The position numbers and the translations under genes are program-made. The notes below the pieces were generated by a model, which was not told the DNA's origin, did no database searches, and saw only the letters and a program-made list of their open reading frames with translations. Positions 49,782 to 52,522 of a stretch of 52,522 nucleotides of DNA are shown here, piece by piece; position 1 is the stretch's first letter, and each line of letters starts with the position of its first letter. The stretch comes from Paracoccaceae bacterium. GTDB lineage: Bacteria > Pseudomonadota > Alphaproteobacteria > Rhodobacterales > Rhodobacteraceae. The stretch is from assembly GCA_018223085.1 (NCBI GenBank), contig JAAEZB010000005.1, positions 1 through 52,522 on the forward strand, in the 5' to 3' direction.

Positions 49782-51175
49782 CAGGCCTTGGGGCCGATCA
49801 TCTGTTCGGGGCGCACCACCTTGTCAAAGGTTTCCGCGTCCACAAAGCCAAGCGCAATGGCCTCTTCCTTGAGGGTTGTGCCGTTCTTGTGCGCGGTTTT
49901 GGCAACCTTGGTGGCGTTGTCATAACCGATGGTCGGCGCCAACGCGGTTACCAGCATGAGCGATTCCTTCATCAGCTTGTCGATGCGCGGCTCATTGGCC
50001 TTGATGCCAAGAAGCATACGCTCGGTGAAGCTATCGGCGACATCACCAAGAAGCTGAATCGACTGGAGCAGATTGTAGCTCATCATCGGGTTGTAGACGT
50101 TGAGCTCGAAGTGGCCCTGCGAACCGGCAAAGGTCATGGCGGCGTTGTTGCCCATGACATGCGCGGCGACTTGGGTCATGGCTTCGGCCTGGGTCGGGTT
50201 GACCTTGCCCGGCATGATCGACGAGCCCGGCTCGTTTTCGGGCAGGATCAGTTCGCCAAGGCCCGAGCGCGGACCGGAGCCGAGGAAGCGAATGTCGTTG
50301 GCGATCTTGTACATGGCGCCTGCGACGGTCGCCAAGGCACCGGACATGAAGACCATGGCGTCATGCGCGGCGAGGGATTCGAATTTGTTCGGCGCGGTGA
50401 CGAAGGGCAGATCCGTGATTTCGGCCATGTTGGCCGCTACGGCCTCACTCCAGCCCGGTGCGGTATTCAGGCCGGTGCCAACGGCTGTGCCGCCCTGTGC
50501 CAGTTCATAAATGCCCGGAAGCGTAGCGTTGACACGAGCAATGCCCTGACGGATCTGGTGCGCATAGCCCGAGAATTCCTGACCAAGGGTTAGCGGTGTT
50601 GCATCCTGTGTATGGGTACGGCCGATCTTGATGATGTCCTTGAATTCTTCCGACTTCTGCTCAAGGCCTTCGGCGAGCTTGGTCAGGCCGGGCATGAGCA
50701 CATCACGCACGGACATGGCCGTCGCGATATGCATCGCGGTCGGGAAAGTGTCGTTCGAAGACTGGCCCATGTTACAGTGATCGTTGGGGTGCACCGGATC
50801 TTTGGAGCCGATCACACCACCAAGGATTTCAATGGCGCGGTTGGCGATGACCTCGTTGGAGTTCATGTTCGACTGAGTACCGGAGCCTGTCTGCCAGACC
50901 ACGAGCGGGAAGTTGTCATCGAATTTACCTTCGAAAACCTCACCAGCAGCTTGAATGACGGCATCGGCAATCTTCTCGTCGAGTTTGCCGGTCGCCTTGT
51001 TTTGCATGGCGCAGGCTTGCTTGATAACACCAAGTGCTCGCACGATGGCCACAGGCTGTTTCTCCCAGCCGATGGGGAAGTTCATGATCGAACGCTGTGT
51101 TTGGGCGCCCCAATACTTGTCTGCGGGAACTTCCAGCGGACCAAAGCTATCGGTTTCGGTGCGGGTCTGGGTCAT
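49781..51175 (-). CDS. fumC: Class II fumarate hydratase
   Basis: A 464-residue iron-free fumarase of the TCA cycle (fumarate to malate). The superfamily signature [16 protein letters not shown] is complete; [18 protein letters not shown] and [16 protein letters not shown] (catalytic His) also match. The ATG at 51175 gives the usual N-terminus [11 protein letters not shown]. It is the first gene of the fumC-DUF4169-RHH unit, with a promoter about 63 nt upstream. sspB lies 106 nt behind it on the same strand. Confidence 0.97.
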   Translation of the reverse strand: MTQTRTETDSFGPLEVPADKYWGAQTQRSIMNFPIGWEKQPVAIVRALGVIKQACAMQNKATGKLDEKIADAVIQAAGEVFEGKFDDNFPLVVWQTGSGTQSNMNSNEVIANRAIEILGGVIGSKDPVHPNDHCNMGQSSNDTFPTAMHIATAMSVRDVLMPGLTKLAEGLEQKSEEFKDIIKIGRTHTQDATPLTLGQEFSGYAHQIRQGIARVNATLPGIYELAQGGTAVGTGLNTAPGWSEAVAANMAEITDLPFVTAPNKFESLAAHDAMVFMSGALATVAGAMYKIANDIRFLGSGPRSGLGELILPENEPGSSIMPGKVNPTQAEAMTQVAAHVMGNNAAMTFAGSQGHFELNVYNPMMSYNLLQSIQLLGDVADSFTERMLLGIKANEPRIDKLMKESLMLVTALAPTIGYDNATKVAKTAHKNGTTLKEEAIALGFVDAETFDKVVRPEQMIGPKA

Positions 51176-51237
51176 CGGTCGTGCTCCATAACATTTATCA
51201 GCCCGCTTCATAGAGAAACGGGGGAGGAAATCAATAC

Positions 51238-51257
51238 AGTATACCGTTGGATACCGT
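51238..51257 (-). promoter_or_regulatory. fumC promoter region with helically phased direct repeat
   Basis: On the minus strand TATACT (complement of 51238-51243) is a near-consensus -10. Overlapping it, ATACCGT occurs twice on the plus strand (51241-51247 and 51251-51257), exactly 10 bp apart. A regulator binding the same helix face at both units would cover the -10. No clear -35 is seen. Confidence 0.4.
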
Positions 51258-51281
51258 CATCGGCGACGGTGCGGCGCGGGG

Positions 51282-51746
51282 TTACTTTCGGAAACTGTCG
51301 AGGCTGACGACGTCGGCGTCTTTGTGCTCTGTCTCAGGGGTGGGATCACTGAGGTCTTCTTCGGCGGTGTCCTCGGTTTCATCATCCTCTTCATCCTGGC
51401 TCTCAAAGCGGAGACCAAACTCGACGGAGGGGTCAACGAAGGTCTTGATCGCGTCGTAGGGAATATAAAGGGGTTCGGGCGAGTCGCCGAAGTTCAGCGT
51501 TACCGAGAAACCATCCGTGCCAACCTCAAGCCCTTCATACCAATGCTGCATGACCACGGTCATTTCGCCGGGATAGCGCTCCATGAGCCAGTCGGCGATT
51601 TTGACGTCCGGGTGATGGGTGTCAAAGGTGATGAAGAAATGATGCTCGCCGGGCAGGCCGTTTTTTTCAACATCCCGCAGCACCTCCTGGATGAGGCTGC
51701 GCATGGCGCGGTGCATCAGGTTTCCGTAATCAATGGTGCGGGTCAT
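51282..51746 (-). CDS. sspB: ClpXP adaptor SspB (DUF/SspB family)
   Basis: A 154-residue protein: an N-terminal SspB fold (residues 1-115, with IDYGNLMHRAMRSLIQEVL, FFITFDTHHPDVKI and LNFGDSPEPLYIPYDAI), an acidic linker (about 115-140), and a C-terminal VVSLDSFRK that fits the ClpX-binding tail. In alphaproteobacteria SspB delivers ssrA-tagged and some regulatory proteins to ClpXP. The ATG at 51746 is preferred over an in-frame upstream codon because it matches the family start. Confidence 0.93.
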   Translation of the reverse strand: MTRTIDYGNLMHRAMRSLIQEVLRDVEKNGLPGEHHFFITFDTHHPDVKIADWLMERYPGEMTVVMQHWYEGLEVGTDGFSVTLNFGDSPEPLYIPYDAIKTFVDPSVEFGLRFESQDEEDDETEDTAEEDLSDPTPETEHKDADVVSLDSFRK

Positions 51747-51809
51747 GGGAGTGCCTCGGATGAACTGCGCCCACAATAAGAGATTCGGCGGGAAACGAAA
51801 GATGCCGGA

Positions 51810-52522
51810 TCAAAAAAGCGAAGGGAAGACGAGGGCCAGGCCGGTTGCGGCGATGGCGAGCGTGCAAAGAGTAGGCAGAAGGGGCAGGCGGATCTTGAGA
51901 AGAAGCAGGGAGGCCAGGGTGGTGAGCGCCAGTGGGATCGGGCGCAGGGAGGTCAGATCGGGCAGGAGGCCGAACCCTGTTTCATGCAGTGTTGCAAAGA
52001 GGAGATGGAGGGCGAACCAGAGGCTCAGATTGGCAATAACCCCGAGCACGGCGGCGGATATGGCCTGTAGCGCGGAGGTCAGGCGGGGTTGGGCAAGCAG
52101 GGTTTCGACATAGGGGGCCGCGGCGAAAATCCATAGAAAACAAGGGATAAACGTAACCCAAAGCGTTAGGGCAGCCGCGCAAAACGCCATGAGCCAGCCG
52201 CCTTCATAGTATCCCGCGAGGAGGGCGGTGAATTGCGTGACGAGGATGAGGGGGCCGGGGGTTGTTTCGGCAAGGCCAAGCGCGTCCATCATCTGGGGGG
52301 TGTTGAGCCAGCCGTGATCCTGCACCACGGCCTGCACCATGTAGGCCAATACGGCATAAGCGCCACCAAAAGTCACCACGGCGAGTTTGGAAAAAAATAG
52401 TGCGATATCAGTAAGAAAACTCAGTCCAAGCCCCTGAACGATCAGGATTGGCAGAATCCAGAGGGTGCCCCATATCAAAACCGTGCGTAGCGTGGTTTTG
52501 GCGGCGGGACGTGGTGAGGCGG
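51810..52522 (-). CDS. chrA: Chromate transporter ChrA, C-terminal half (5' end outside window)
   Basis: The frame is open to the window edge, so the 222 residues from a TTG at 52478 are only the second half of the protein; upstream codons remain open in frame. The stretch [20 protein letters not shown] is the chromate-ion-transporter (CHR) domain hallmark, and [21 protein letters not shown] is the second. ChrA proteins of the two-domain type export chromate or take up sulfate-like anions. The stop is 63 nt downstream of the sspB start region. Confidence 0.83.
   Translation of the reverse strand, partial: ASPRPAAKTTLRTVLIWGTLWILPILIVQGLGLSFLTDIALFFSKLAVVTFGGAYAVLAYMVQAVVQDHGWLNTPQMMDALGLAETTPGPLILVTQFTALLAGYYEGGWLMAFCAAALTLWVTFIPCFLWIFAAAPYVETLLAQPRLTSALQAISAAVLGVIANLSLWFALHLLFATLHETGFGLLPDLTSLRPIPLALTTLASLLLLKIRLPLLPTLCTLAIAATGLALVFPSLF

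Overview
The window is a GC-rich, densely coded stretch of an alphaproteobacterial chromosome, most likely a marine Rhodobacteraceae (Roseobacter-group) organism. This rests on gene content recognised by eye: DUF4167 after prfA-prmC, the fumC-DUF4169-ribbon-helix-helix trio, FAD-GcvT dehydrogenases of the dimethylglycine dehydrogenase type, a short Fur/Mur-type regulator, HolC after PepA, and several branched-chain-type and TRAP uptake systems. No phage, insertion sequence, CRISPR array, integrase or plasmid gene was seen. No database search was possible, so family names come from motif recognition.

Layout. 1-2478: 3' end of a FAD monooxygenase joined to a two-gene TRAP permease. 2540-2625: tRNA-Leu(CAA). 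2651-7161 (minus): a complete Liv-type ABC transporter. 7262-13014: a MobA-like nucleotidyltransferase and two divergent, paralogous FAD-GcvT proteins. 13117-20872: Fur-family regulator, DEAD-box helicase, PhzF protein, Na+/H+ antiporter, EEP-family hydrolase, DMT exporter, SelO and a GNAT acetyltransferase. 21004-25304: iron-type binding protein with its own promoter and terminator, MazG, an M20 amidohydrolase and agmatinase. 25453-28814: DUF1499 protein, a small secreted Cys-rich protein, prfA, prmC, a structured leader and DUF4167. 28866-36312 (minus): the outer-membrane biogenesis operon lptF-lptG-lptD-surA-like-pdxA-rsmA. 36440-42390: pepA-holC, a membrane aspartic protease, MarC, a YheS-like ABC-F protein, ndk and a TfoX C-terminal protein. 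42391-45313: a gene-poor 393-base stretch holding one probable 38-residue ORF, then tRNA-Asn, an MBL hydrolase, an orphan EnvZ-like kinase and a CAU tRNA. 45422-48833: purM-purN, rnd and a lipoprotein. 48958-52522: sufE, fumC with two tiny coupled genes, sspB and the C-terminal half of ChrA.

Most genes are ordinary core functions in tight operons with 1-8 nt overlaps. The lpt-surA cluster links LPS export to outer-membrane protein folding. The Liv transporter beside two FAD-GcvT demethylases suggests uptake and demethylation of an N-methylated compound, but this is inference. The least explained item is a nested, potentially strongly folded RNA between prmC and the very basic DUF4167 protein. 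Other loose ends are a recurring hairpin plus GGAGTATTTTTAC element, an 11-bp tandem repeat and palindromes in front of agmatinase and the DMT transporter, a helically phased direct repeat at the fumC promoter, and the 38-residue ORF near tRNA-Asn.
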